A stretch of 64,000 bases of DNA from assembly GCF_021134715.1 (NCBI RefSeq), contig NC_060019.1, positions 11,050,001 through 11,114,000 of the forward strand, given 5' to 3'. Source of the DNA: Daphnia pulex. Its lineage: Eukaryota > Arthropoda > Branchiopoda > Diplostraca > Daphniidae. The position numbers and the translations under genes were made by a program. Under the pieces are notes generated by a model, which saw only the letters and a list, made by a program, of their open reading frames with translations, had not been told where the DNA came from and did no database searches. Shown here piece by piece: positions 9,533 to 22,450 of the stretch; within the stretch, counting starts at the first letter, position 1; every line of letters begins with the position of its first letter.

Positions 9533-12500
9533 TTACGGCGATGCGCTACGCGTTGTCAGACCGAGTTCATCGACAGTCGAGTCCAAGAAAACAAATTGCT
9601 CAACGTCGCCGGTGTGGTGGTAACAGTCGGCCGAATGGGAGAGTAATCCGACCACCACAAAAGAATCCGACTGCTGTTGTTGTTCCCGAATTCGGCCAGA
9701 TGTCATTTGCTGACATGTGTCCATCACCTGATCTCGTGCTGCTGATTGTCGTTGAGCGGAGCACGGCAAATTGGGGGTTGATATTAATATGGACGGCAAC
9801 GACAACGAAAGTAATGAGGACAAACGATTCGGCTGAAGCTGAAGATGCTGGTGGTGATCGACCACTTTGTCTGGCCGAGCGGCCTGCTGCTGATTGGCTT
9901 GATTATTCTCATACTTCTGGCAATTACCCATTGAACTCGGACAAGAAACGATGGTCTGGTTATCGGAACTAATCAGTGGTATGGTCGTGATTTTGGTGAC
10001 GCTGCTGCTGGCTTGATCCTGCGCCGTTTTAACTTTCTGATGTTCGGCATGGGAAACGACGATCTCCTTCATTGGCAGGTGGACAGTCGGCGTCGGCTTA
10101 AGGGAATGTGAATCGCTGTAGCAGTTTAGCAGGTATTTTCGCACGTTCCGTTTTTTCCTGGGATTAGCTCCGTGTTGTCCCGACACAGCACCTTGAGTGC
10201 GATGACATTGAAATCGGCCAAGGAACCGCAACGAAAATCTTTCCCAAGCCAAACGGAACTACACGGAATAAACAACAGGAGAAACGTTTTAAAAATGATG
10301 GGTTATTTTTTTGTGGGGGTTAATTGTTCTAATAATTCCGAGAAAGTCTTATATTGGGGCTCGGTATATACCTGGGTATTGAGGAGGCCGTAGATAAGCG
10401 GATTGAGGACAGCTGACGTTTTGGCGAAAAGGGAAGGAATTGTAGCAAAAGCTGGCGAAATAGTTCCCACGTAAGACAAATCTTCATCTGGAAATGCGGA
10501 GGAAAAATTGGTTGCGTTGATCCTGCTGGAATAATAAGTGTGATTGTCTTGGCCGATGAAAGTCTCGAATAGCGCCAAAATGGAATAGGGAGTCCAGGCC
10601 GCCATGAAGGCAGCGATCATGCAGGCCACCATCATCGTCACTCGCTTCTCGGCCGCGTCTCTTTTGTGACGATGGTTACCGCTCTGCTGTTGATTGTTAT
10701 TGATGGATTGATGATGCTGCTGCTGTTTGGTCTTTTTACTCAAAGAATGCTCCTGCTCCAGCATCAGTTGGCCTTGCACATGAGCTGGCACATCAGTCGG
10801 TTTCAGCGTTTCCCTTCTCATTTCCGATCGTCCCCGTCTCTGAATTTTGTAAAAGTTAAAGCTGGTTTTTAATTTGAAAACCAAACATTTTCAAATTTCT
10901 ATTAATAAGGGCCAATAGGATGAAAAGTGAATTTTGTTCTGCCCAATTTGACAATCATGAATTACTAACACGAAGATGACGTAAAATTTATGAAGATTTT
11001 CTTCCAATTTCTGTTTGCTTATATACCTATGCAGGTATAAATGTAACATAAGGATCCTATTTAAATTCAAGGCCTTAGTCGTATAAGATCAAAAGGTCCC
11101 ACGCCATCGTGATCACCGAATATAAAATATTAATAGCCAATGATGGAAATCATCAACGACGGAATCACTTGGGCTTATTATTTTCATACCTTTTGGACGA
11201 CGCGTAGGATCCTGACGTAAGAGATGATAATGGCGGCAAGTGGGACGACCAGTCCCATACAAAACATGTACAGGATGTAGGATCGATTGTTGTTCGTCTT
11301 CGACTCCCAATTCACCGAACAGCTATAAATACATACATATTGCGTCATCCAGTTAATTTAATGAGAAAATGCACATCAGGTTATAATTATCCTAAGATTG
11401 GATCGAGTCGCAATTTTAAATTGATGGAAAATAATTCTTCACCTGATGTGAGCTGCTTCACGATCGTAACGACCCCACCCAAACAGGGGTGGACAAGTGA
11501 TGGCCAGAGCGTAAATCCAGATAATGACGAGTAATATCACACCCTGGCGACAGCCGAGCCGCCCACTGTGGTTGGTGAATGCGCTTTTACGTTTGGCCGG
11601 GCAGCATACGACGAGCTGGCAACGCCAAATCGCCAAAGCCGTTAGAGTGGTGATCGATCCGATTCCTATACAAAACATTGGTGATGGACACATATAAGAA
11701 TTTTCTTTCGAATAAAGGAAACCGATTTATATATGTACCTGCAGTGGACATGATCATCGCGTAGGCGACGCACAGTTCCTGACTAAACGGCCAATTAAAC
11801 TCCAATGCGGCCGCTGTTGATATCGGAGTCCTATACAATCGCAACCATTTATTCGAGAGAGAACAAATCGATTTAAGTGTGACATTTATTTCTTGTGATA
11901 TCGGATACGTATAATTAATGTGTGACCGGGCCGAAACCCTATGTACACGCACCCGAAGCCGGCAATTGCGCCATCAGAGCACGCCAAATTGAGCAGCATC
12001 CAGTTCAACGGGGTCATCCTCTGTACATCACCGACAAAATAATAGCCAATATATAAAAACGGGGCATCAGCAAAAGACATCAAAACAAATTCCAGTTAGA
12101 CAGCTGCGTGCCCTAAAATTTAGACTAAAACCATACACTACAAACCAGCACATAATAAATTGCGTAAGACAGCTGCTGTATAGTGCCAAAATAAAAAGCC
12201 CCGGCAAATTGCCAACAATCAGCAACAGCCGGAACGACACGCGGGCGAGAAAAAGAAAATCTTGTTTAGGCCTATATAGCACAATCGCACATGGAAATAA
12301 ACAAAATGGGATGAGAAAAGTGCGCGTCGGACCAAGTCGTGTTTGAGTGAGAGCCGTTGCTACATTTGAGACAGAAATGTCGACACAAATTTAATACTGG
12401 ATGGTCTATTCGAAATTGGCGAAGACCAACGAATTTTCTTACACTCTATATGCTATACCGCATAAATTTATTCTGCGTGTTTGTATAGGTACTAGCGTAT

Positions 12501-13543
12501 ATAGAGGTTATCATATCAGTTGTCAAATCAGACGACAGCAGTGGAAAAGGCCGTCAGTATATATTTAACTACAGCTGACTAGCGCATTATAAGACAGGAA
12601 GGTTGTGTATGTCTACAGAATCCCGCAATGTAGCCAATCTAGATTAAATTTAGACTTACTACATCAACGTCTCCAAGCGCAAAATCGTGAACGACATTCG
12701 AGGTCGAGTAACAATAAATATACCCCCCAATTATGCTCACGATTTTCACGATCTTTTTTTTTGAAAAAATCACTTCATCATCATCAACTCTAATGTGTTT
12801 GACACATTGTCGTTGACATAGTTCAAAACAATTATTTTGAGCATTGCATAACGAGGACTTTTGTTTTATCGTAAATTGCACATGCTTGTTAGAAGTCTCC
12901 TAGTTTTTGGAGTGAGAAGATTGATATGGCTTTCAGCAATTCCGGTTTGGAAATGACAAAAAGCCAAAAACAGAATTATGCAAATGACTTTTCATTTGCA
13001 ACTGCACACTACCTGCTATACGTTACATCATTTGATGCGTCAGAATTTACGTGATAATGCCATTCATTTAAAACTACCCAAATCATGCGCACAGTATTAA
13101 TCTTGTAACCATTCATTAATTACTATTTAAAAAATGATTGATTTAAATGATTCCCGACATGTTACAATCTAAAAAAAATCCCGGTATACATGCAAGGCAA
13201 TTAGGTCAAGAATGGCAATTACCTGGGAATCGTTGAGAATGACGATAACGACGACAACGTTCATAATTAAACCCAGAACGCTAATGAAGAGCAGGTAAGC
13301 AGCCGTCAACCGATACGCCCAGGTAGGCATCAGCAGATTATTAGCCGCCAGAGGGTCAGCATCCTCGCCAAAGTATTCACCAATAATGAAGGGGTTTCCA
13401 TCGCCAGCAATTCCTCCCGAATCGAACAGCAGCAATTCGGTGCTATTACTGTTGAAGTCGTCAGCACTTTTACGCAGATGTGATGTGATCACATCGGCCA
13501 CAAAACCGAGCAAGGGGCTTGTAATGTTGGCGTCAATGGCCAT
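9533..13543 (-). CDS. Ciliary-type opsin (pteropsin-like), retinal-binding GPCR
   Basis: A light-sensing seven-transmembrane receptor of the photoreceptor or brain membrane. Seven minus-strand exons: 13223-13543, 11953-12020, 11739-11830, 11443-11665, 11190-11322, 10372-10839 and 9533-10258, joining to 676 aa. TM1 starts near residue 75 (TAAYLLFISVLGLIMNVVVV). The TM3 cysteine is C150 and its partner C236. The retinal Schiff-base lysine is K419 in FAKTSAVLNPLIY. E230 in GWGRYDRE matches the E181 counterion, and Y153 occupies the vertebrate E113 site. LLNTQF after NPxxY matches the NxQ tripeptide of ciliary rather than the HPK of rhabdomeric opsins. Odd features: WRC at residues 174-176 replaces E/D-R-Y; the third intracellular loop has a Gln/His-rich insert of about 60 residues; and the tail after TM7 is about 240 residues with Gln-rich patches. 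Arthropsin was considered but the NxQ signature argues against it. Confidence 0.88.
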
Positions 13544-16500
13544 TAGAAACTGTTACAGATGCAAGCGTGTGTTTTTGAACAAACAGTCTCAATTACGCCA
13601 CTGATGATTCGACTCACCGTGAACGGCCGTGTTAATCGTCGGCATCCTCGACTGGGAACTATTACGTCAAGATTGGCAAGGAAATACCGATGGTGCTATT
13701 CCAAATGGATACGTGGAATACCGGGGTGAAATAGGCGGTACATTTGAGAATTTTAGCACGACGAATGTAATGGCGAACTGCACTATGAAGAAAAGGACAG
13801 GTGAAGTGCAGTTGCTGTGCATCATCAGCGGACTAAAGTCACCCTTGACAGATGTCTCCTCTTTTATGTCTGTCTAGTGTGCGGTAAAGGCACAAACAGC
13901 AGGCGCAGCAGCACCACATACTGCAGCCAACCGTGCAGCGCACAACTATACACGCGGGATCTCCAGCCGCTAGAGCTAGGAGGACGACGCGCGCGGGATC
14001 GGCGCCGTGACACTGGATCAGCAGCAGCCGTGCAAGTTTACAGATAGGCGGGACTAGACAGATTGTGTGGTGTATAGCTATTTTACTTTTTTGGCATTTG
14101 AATATGGGGCGGCGTAAAATAACGACAGACTTGCTGGTTGCTGCGCTGCTGCTGGACATCTCAAGGTCCTCTTCCGGACTTTGTATCGAACAAGACGAAT
14201 GGGGCTTTCTCATGTGTGGGGGTACATTATATATCCAACCGGCATCAAAGCTCTTTGCGTGTTCCTTTATAGCATTTCCTCGAGATTAGATGGTAAAAAT
14301 TGATTTCTATTTTCTGTCGATGGACAGCAATTAAGGTACGTGTGTTCTTCTTCCTGGATCCGCCCTAATTCCAATTGTTGGACAATACCAATGTGGCCAA
14401 CTGATTACAGGTTATATTTGTACTGCTGCGCTATTTATAATTGACATTAGCGCAATTAATTTTGGGCGCTATGTAGCGGAGTGATGTAGTATACTGGGTC
14501 TAAGTGCCTATTGGTTAATTATTCAATTATTCAGCGCTTGTACAACTGTATTGTTTTGCAATGCATTATTGTTACAAGTTCAAATATAGTAATACACAAC
14601 TGTATTATAGCAATATAATAGTATACCTGGAATCCCGTGCTTGATGTCCTTGATTTCAGCAAGTTGCCGTATTCGACATGTGTAATAACTCTTTTTTTTT
14701 ATCAGATTCGAAGCCCTATTTGGTCCCATTAACCGCCCTGTTGCCATGGCATATCTTTGTAAATATATATACGTACAGGCTCAATCTATTCCTGCATCTC
14801 TCGTGCTGCATTTACAAAGTTACAGGAACGAATCTCTAGAGAGCTTATACAGAACCGAATAAGATTGTGTAATACTCTCAGACGATATATTTTTTTTAAT
14901 AGTTTTCGCCCACCTGCGCGTCATCATCGCCCACGTAATGCCACCGGTCCTTAATTGCACCCTTCATCTATATATAGGGATATCGTAAGGACTATATCTT
15001 TGCTGAATTAAAGTTAATTCGATAGAGATATAGAGGGGTTCCAATTGAATATCATCAGACGAGCAACAATGGTTGGCTGATCTGTTTCTATCCGATGATA
15101 TTAGAGTTCGTTATTTGGTATTATATACCCGGACAAGTGGACACGCGCATATAGCTTGTGCGTTTCTCTAATTAGGTAAGAAGGTTTTCTTTTTTAGACT
15201 TTTCCAGATTTTTTTCTGGTAAATTAACTCACTGATTCGTTCAGAGACAGAATTTGTGCATCATTCTGGCTTTCAGAGAATATAATCCATTAGAAACTAA
15301 TCTATAACGGAGAAAGTCAAAGTTTGGAGATGCTGGAATAAGAAAATAGCTAATGAAAATTGGAGAGTCGCGTGTTCATCAGAAGCCGTTGCAAAGCCAA
15401 AGCGAAAGAGACCGAGCGCGACGCCCGCGTTCGTTATGTAATAATATTATCGTTGCTGCGGTTTTATGAATTATATGTTTCCTTAAATACGAGAAGTTGA
15501 TTGAACCAGAACTCTTATATATGTACATGTACAGCCTGCTCGAAATATTTTCGTTTTGTAATCCAACCGGAATTCCGATATCCCCCCCCCCTCCTTTGCT
15601 TCGCTGGATGACGCCAAAATATGTCGAAATGATTCTATAATTCGAAACTGTCCGGTTCCTTGAGTCTAATATTTCATGAGCTCACAGTTGACCTGACAAA
15701 AGTCAAATTTGCGGATGGAAATAAAAGCCACGCCCAGCAAGAACTGCTGCTCCCAGCTTCTGCTGGATATATATCGTCACAATTCGTCTGTGTGAAAGTC
15801 TTTCGAGTGCTTTCTCCGGGTCTAAAACAGAGAGCAGCGCAGTAAACCATGTTTGACATAAGAAACCTCTCTTTCTCTGAGGCGTTGAAATAGTTCTGTA
15901 TAAAATACATCAGAGGCGGAAAGTTACTTGCAGAAGGAAACTATACGCGCGGTGGTGGAACACGAATTTCCCATCAGACTCGGCACAGAGTTATAAAGAT
16001 CTATATGCACACAGTAACGCTGTATAAGCGCAGATCAAAGACCGAACATGGTGGAATAAAGCTTGGGCGGGAGTTAAGGAGGATGTAACAACTTATACTG
16101 TGCACAGCCTTTTCATCCGCTCTTTACATAATAATCGTCCGGCAATAAGTCGATCCTACATATACGAGTGCTGTGTAGCCAATTTACATCGCTTGTTATG
16201 GCCGCGACCAGCGAAGAAAGAAATAGGAAATGATATGGCTATATAGGTATTAAGGCGGTATACCAAAAGAAGAAACACACATAATATAGGCTGAGTTGAA
16301 AATGCAGCTGCTTGGATGATGCCTATACAGTCTGTATAGAAGGGATAATATTTCGGAAATAAAAAATATAAGGTATATAAGAGTATGTATAGGCTACACG
16401 GATATCAGTCGAGGAGTTCTTTGATTGCCGGAAGAAGAATATAAGCCTGATGAGACGATGATATGCCCAACGAAAAATCCGGCAGCCCGACAGAATATGT

Positions 16501-18115
16501 TTACGCATAAGCCCGTACAGTTTGAGACTGAAGTGAGCACTCGTTCCCCGTTTTTCCTTGGAAAATCTTGATGTGGCCTCGTTCGCTCTTTAATAGGCAA
16601 CCGAGAGAAGATGAGAGATTAAACGTCAAAGATAAGATTTTTTTTTAAGGAAAGTACTCTTGCGTCACCAACCGATTAGGTCTAAAAAAAAATTTGAGGT
16701 AAAAGTAGCGCTACCAAAACTTTGGTTATAGCCTTGATCGTTCTGGGAGATGAATAGTCGTCTAGATGTATATCTAGCCTATTCATTTACCTGCATTTAC
16801 CTGAGAATTGATGAAACCGCTACTATAAAAGATCTTGTTTTGTCGAATAATTCAAGCCATCAGCTCTTGTTGTGGTATAGCTTGGTGCGTATTCTCCTGC
16901 GAGACCTGACACAATCGGTTCGAATGAAGACAATCATCAGTAATAATAAGGTATATATCTTATCTCTTTTTTCTTTTAAATTTTTGTCCGGGTTCGTTGG
17001 TGTTCTATACAGTCCCTGGTCTCTTTTTCCCTCAGGGACACATGGCACTCATCTCAGCAAATAATATCTTGTCGCTCGTCTTCTATACCCTTAATGGTCC
17101 AAATGTTTTCGTGTTGTCGGTTGCAATACGCGGATGTTTTCCTTGATACTTATCTCTCCATCCGTTTACACAATATAATGACTGTGTAGCAAACTTAAAC
17201 ATCGTTTTATTTAGCCTACTTTCTTTTTCAAGATCGCTCATGGTTGAAATTTCGTCTCTCGCTTCCTACTATAAGGTATAGTCATTAATTGTTTTCCTCG
17301 AATTCAAATTTTCCATGTTGAACTTTTCTAAGCTAGGGCTTTTTTCGAATATTTAATTAACGCTATTTCATTGCAAATGCTCGAAGCTGTACTAAAAGAT
17401 AGAAGATACATTAAAGTTGATGTTGAATTTGATTTACTTTATTTATTTTATTTTTTATTTCTTTAAAAACTGTAGTTACGAGCGGAAATGTTTGTTTCCA
17501 TCTTTACCTGCAGTGCCAAGTAACACAATTAATAATATACCCTCTCGATGAGTCACAGGCTGCTAGGATAGTGCACATATATGTGATTACGTCGCTGTAT
17601 AGTACCGTGAATTACGAAGCATCTCCTAGGAGTTGCGCTGAGACTAACAACTAACAACCGTTTGTATAAGCTTTTCCCCAAGAAAATACCGCGGGGAAAC
17701 CAGCGTGTGTTCGAAATGGCGAATAAACTAAATTGAATGCTGCAACCCGGGATTCCTGCTGTGCTTGACATAATTCCTTGACGTTTCTTCCTGTAGTTCA
17801 ACGCTCTCGGCAATTGTCGAGTGAAGATAGCGCAGCGTCGCGGTAACATTTATTTCTAATCGAATGGAATTCGATTGCGCTATATCTTATTCTCTGTTTC
17901 TCTTTTTTAGTTGTGTTCTTTTTATCGTTTTGTTTTTCACGGTTTATTTTAATGTTTACAAGTACTCGACTGGATATAAAAAAATAAACTTACAAAATTC
18001 AATACATAATAATGTCTAGACAACAATTTAGCATTCACTAGACTTTTTACTTACGGTAAAAACCAAGTGATGACTCCAGCTTTTTTTCCAATTCAGCAGC
18101 ATGAATAAATAATGA
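13544..18115. other. 4.6-kb non-coding interval
   Basis: The region upstream of the opsin start should contain its promoter and 5' UTR. The rest has scattered short frames without splice context or family motifs. Short homopolymer and pyrimidine runs occur, for example a C-rich run near 15582-15594. No RNA gene or element was recognised. Confidence 0.5.
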
Positions 18116-19895
18116 TTAATGAAGCGCTATGTAAAAAAAAAAAATAAAAGATTTTAAGTGTTACCAGCAGCACTGAAGGCAGCCATCGACCAGAAAACTC
18201 CAATCCAACCAAATGCGTCAAGAAAAGTGATGGATACCAACGCGGAAAGGGGCCCGCCTACTATCTAAAAGTTTCAATAGGAAACAGATTTTTATCTCCG
18301 ACTTTATTTTTTCGTTCAATTTGGATCAAGATCAAGTTTGAATTTATTACAAAACTTGTGAAGAGGAGTCCATAATTAAAAGGGATGTTGTAACTTCCGA
18401 AATAGAGTCTAACCGCTTTCGGTAGAAGAATATACGTCCCAGGAGTGATCATATTCAACAAAATTATCCAGCAGGCATAGAACCAAACGCAGTTCGTCAA
18501 TGGTGTTGCGTTGATTGAGAGCAGCAGAGCCACAACAGACCAAGTAAGAATTAACATCAATGTCTGAAAATGTAATTTTAAAAAGAAAAAACTATAAAAT
18601 TATCACCTTGATCATTTGAAATCGGTAGTTTATTACCCTGTACTGCACTCGGTCCGCTAGAAACCCCCAGGCTAAGCGACCGAGAGCATTAAAAATTGCA
18701 CCTACTGATCCTACTAACGTAAGGTTTTTATCGTCTGTCCAAAAATTCAGTCCGAAAGCCTTGTACAGTCCGATAACTCCTATGATGGTTTGATCATTAA
18801 ACAGAAATGTGAACCACAAAGCGACGAATCGAGGAGAACGAATGACATGCAATAAAGGGACCATGGGTTCTGGAGGAATGGACAACTGCACGTCGATGGT
18901 TTCCTCTTTTACAACATCGCAAACTGGCGGATTGGTTATAAATAGGACGGCCAACAATTGGATGGCCAAGTAAATACACCCGAGAAAAATAAACAGGCCG
19001 GGTACACGCTCCAAGACTGTCACGTCGTCAAAGTACCTAAGTAAACATATGTACAATGTTTGATTATATTTGATTATTATAGCCTATACTCTATTCATTT
19101 GCCGATTTTATACCCGGTTGAATCAGCGGGAATATTCTGAGGGTTGACGTAGCCAATCTGAATGAGGCTGAAGACAAAAGATCCCATGCCGTATCCAGCG
19201 ATAATAAACCCATTGACAATTCCATGTTGGCTATCAGGAAACCACTAGTGAATAGTCATTCATAAATATACAGAAATAAACGTTGAAATGACGACGGAAC
19301 GAATAATTCTAAAGGGAATTTTGTAAAAACCCTCATAGCAGCGGCGATTGGGGACATGTAACCCGCTCGGGCACCAACTCCAAACAAAAGTCCGTATGTA
19401 AATACAACCAAACTCAATGAATGCGTCACAGTCATTGAAGTAAGCAAAACTCCGCCACTAGAGTTAAAACATATGGGTTACATCTTTTACTCTTATTATC
19501 TTTTATAAGGGCTTTATACCTCATGAAAAACATTGAAACTATTATAGTCAATCTAGGACCCCATATTTTCTCTAAATAACTACCCAGAGGTAGCGCAATT
19601 CCCGTTGTGGCAAATGATATCGCCTGGATCCACATAGTGTCGGCGTAAGTTACATCCAATAGCAATACATTTCGTTGGTACGACGTGATGTACGTCGTCA
19701 TGTTTCCTAGGCGTAATATTTTTGTTTTTGCTTTAAATGAATTTAAATATTGAAAAAATAGGATGACTCACCAAATGTTAAAACGGACCCATACGAAAGA
19801 TGTAGAAGAAATCCACAAAATAGAACTACATATTTTCTGGAAAAAACAATTTTATTCACAATGGCATCTAATGTTTGAAGAGGGAGAAGAAACAT
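18116..19895 (-). CDS. Major facilitator superfamily transporter, oxalate:formate antiporter/MCT-like
   Basis: A 12-helix membrane carrier, probably for a small organic anion; the substrate is unknown. Minus-strand exons: 19772-19895, 19520-19706, 19331-19457, 19114-19244, 18637-19036, 18351-18563, 18165-18264 and 18116-18126, joining to 430 aa. The first helix is KYVVLFCGFLLHLSYGSV. The loop after helix 2 (PLGSYLEKIWGPR) has the shape of the MFS loop 2-3 motif, and the second half repeats it (GRLAWGFLADRVQYR). GARAGYMSPIAAA is helix 4. The start (19895) and the 11-nt last exon are the weakest parts; reading through the last donor also stops within a few codons. The first ATG lies only about 100 bp downstream of the preceding same-strand gene's stop, so little room remains for a separate promoter. 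Confidence 0.82.
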
Positions 19896-19997
19896 TTTAC
19901 ATCCATACACTTGGGGTCTGTTGCACCCAATGAATGTTGACGAAGAAATAAACGTTTCTGCAACCCAGCGTTCCCCGCGAAGAAAGTCATTAAGCAA

Positions 19998-20851
19998 TCA
20001 ATCTTCACTAATATTTTCCCAATTTTTTTTGTGCATATTTTCAGCAACATTCCAAATGACACTGTGCATCAGGGAATTTGAATGTTCCGCAGTGTTGAAA
20101 GAAAATGTTTTGAGATTTGAGAAAGGGCCCGCAGAAGCTGCAAAACCCTTTATTTCGTGCGGGGAGTTTGGATTTGGAACAGCAAAGGTTATTCCGGTAA
20201 GTTGCCGATAGAGATCCAATTTGTCTCTAATATATTCAATTAATTAGCAAATAATTTTTGTAAAGTAAAAAAAAAATGAAACTTACTGGGCATTTGAATT
20301 TTCTTTGTTGGCCAAAGAGGAATGGGTTTTCATGTCTTCAATTTCTTTAGTTGTAGATTTAATTCTGTTCTGAACGGTGCTGAGTTCAGACATGAGGTTT
20401 TTGGTTTCTTCCTTGGCCGACTGAACCTCAGAAACATCTTTAGATAGAGTCACCTTCATTTCTTGAAGTTTCATTTCTGCATTTGCAAGTTTAGCTTCCA
20501 GCATCTTATTCTTCTCGTTCACCACTAGTTGTTGAATGAATGTTTAGAAAGATTCCACCACGAAAAGAAACATGCATACTTACTTGTCAAAGCTTTCTTC
20601 TGTCTTTCTAAAACAGCTTTAAAATTTGGCATGGAAGCACTCACTTTCTGTAAGATTTCCGTAGGATCTTTTGTTTCAACTTTTACTGGAGTTGTCCACG
20701 ACTCGGGCACTGGAGTTGCTGCTGTCGAAACTTCCATGCTAACTTCGTTGACAGCACTTACATCATCGATTGTGTTGAAATTCTCCAAATTCATTGAGAT
20801 GTCCATAATACTGTCGTACTCCATCTTAAAACTATGTGGATTACCAGACAT
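19998..20851 (-). CDS. SPC24: Probable kinetochore protein Spc24 (NDC80 complex subunit)
   Basis: Spc24 pairs with Spc25 and links the Ndc80 complex to the inner kinetochore in mitosis. Three minus-strand exons, 20584-20851, 20287-20524 and 19998-20226, join to 244 aa. The first exon (residues 1-89) is acidic and probably disordered. Residues about 90-168 form a long coiled coil (NEKNKMLEAKLANAEMKLQE and on). The last exon looks like the small RWD-type globular domain: LYRQLTGITF, then EIKGF, then a segment ending in LMHSVIWNV. These blocks fall in the same order and spacing as in vertebrate Spc24. Similarity is modest, and it is longer than the roughly 197 aa I recall for human, so another coiled-coil kinetochore protein remains possible. 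It is head-to-head with OGFOD3. Confidence 0.58.
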
Positions 20852-21137
20852 TTTCTAAGAACGTTGTTAAAAATTCGTGTAGAATTCGGTTTTTCGGTTG
20901 CTGTCAAAAGTCAAAACCATAGACTACGAAGTTGCCAACCAAAGTTTTTTTAAATAAGGCGGCTGTGTTGCCAAATTTATTTTTTAGGAATTCATAATTT
21001 CCAGCGCCTCTGGCGGCCATTTGCTAATAAGCTGTCAAAAATTTATAAACAACATTCGGCCAAAAACCTAAGAGACCAGTAACGTGTTGTTTGAAGCTTT
21101 CATTAATTATCTCAGTCCCAGAGTCATATTTGCAGTC
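20852..21137. promoter_or_regulatory. 286-bp divergent promoter interval
   Basis: This stretch separates the outward-facing start codons of the Spc24-like gene and OGFOD3, so both promoters must fit inside it. No clear TATA box is visible. The shared-promoter role is inferred from spacing. Confidence 0.45.
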
Positions 21138-22450
21138 ATGGTTTCAGAAGTCAAACAAAGAGTAAATGCAACCAAACCAGCTTTGAAGAAAAATGCTAGT
21201 GAATCCAGCAAAAAAAAAGATTCCGAAATCTCGGATGAGAAGAAAACAGCGAAAAGTAAAGATGCAAATATTCAAACAAAATTCGGACCCATCGGCATCA
21301 AAAAGGAAGATCAGCTCTGGTCAAGGGCTGTTTTGATGACAGGTGTGTTAGTGATAGTCATTGTGATGAAATGGAAGAAAACAAATGAAATCACCTGGGT
21401 ATCAAGGCAGGATACTGTAACTAAATCCAAACAGCCATTAATTTGCTCAACAGCATTCCTTGATGAAATAAACAAGTTTGAAGGTAAAACAGGTTTTTCA
21501 CACTTAGCATTGGAGATCTGTAATAAATAATCTTGTTTCCTGTCGTAGGTTGCAGAATGAAACAGTGTGGCCGATTTGTGATGGACGGTTTATTTGTGGA
21601 GAATCAAATCGACACACTGCTAGGCATTTTCCAAAAGGGATTGCAGTTTGGGCATTCATCAGGAGGAGCGAGTATACTTGATCTACACTCAGGTGCCTTG
21701 TCCAAGGGAGAGAGATTCATCAACGTCTTCAGTAATCCTGAAACCCAAAATCTATGGTCTGAAGCTGAGCTAGCTTTCTACACGTAAGTCAAACTGAATC
21801 CATTCAAAAATTATCTTAAAAAACAGAGTTTAAACAAACTAAAACGATTCAGGGATGCAAAAGAAACAATTAGACGAGCGATTATCGAAAACTTTGGCCT
21901 ACAGCCGGAAGCCATCCACTTGACTTCCCCAACGTTTTTCTCTCGCATGAACGAGAACCCAGCCAAAACAATTCATGATGAATACTGGCATCCGCACGTT
22001 GACAAGGTAATTCAGCAAGAATTTTCTCACCGTTCGAGTCATTTTGGAAGAATCTCATCGACATCATTTTCCCCTATTTTTTCTTTTTTTTTAAACCAAG
22101 GAAACGTACGAAACTTTTCACTTCACATCGCTACTGTATTTAAGTGACTACGGGTCAGAGTTCCAGGGAGGCCGATTCGTCTTTGTCGATGGCGATAATA
22201 TGAATCGTACCGTCGAACCCCGAAGAGGTGATTGATAGAATTTACTGCTATTTCTCTCCCCCCACCCAAATAAGCGCTAACATTTTCGGTTACTTTTGCG
22301 GTTTTACTTGCAGGTCGAGTTTCCATGTTCACATCGGGTGGCGAAAATTTGCATTACGTCGAGAAAGTAACTCAAGGCACCCGTTACGCTCTGACTATCG
22401 CTTTCACATGCGATTCCCGACACGCTATCCCGGATCCTCATATCCATTGA
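21138..22450 (+). CDS. OGFOD3: 2-oxoglutarate and iron-dependent oxygenase domain-containing protein 3
   Basis: A single-pass membrane Fe(II)/2-oxoglutarate dioxygenase of the prolyl-4-hydroxylase-like fold; its substrate is not established. Five exons, 21138-21483, 21549-21783, 21853-22006, 22101-22227 and 22314-22450, join to 332 aa (I recall human as about 319). A Lys-rich cytoplasmic N-terminus precedes one transmembrane helix at about residues 62-79. The catalytic domain contains SSGGASILDLHSGALSKGER and HDEYWHPHVDK, giving the HxD iron ligands H242 and D244. GGRFVFVDGDNMNRTVEPR follows, then GGENLHYVEKVTQGTRYALT with the distal His (H301) and the 2-oxoglutarate Arg (R311). All active-site residues are present. 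The ATG at 21138 follows the exon's last upstream stop and matches family length. Confidence 0.93.

Noticed and set aside
10172-10872. Plus-strand open frames opposite opsin exons 6 and 7
   Set aside because: They are antisense shadows of the CAG-rich opsin coding strand, with no domain or splice context.
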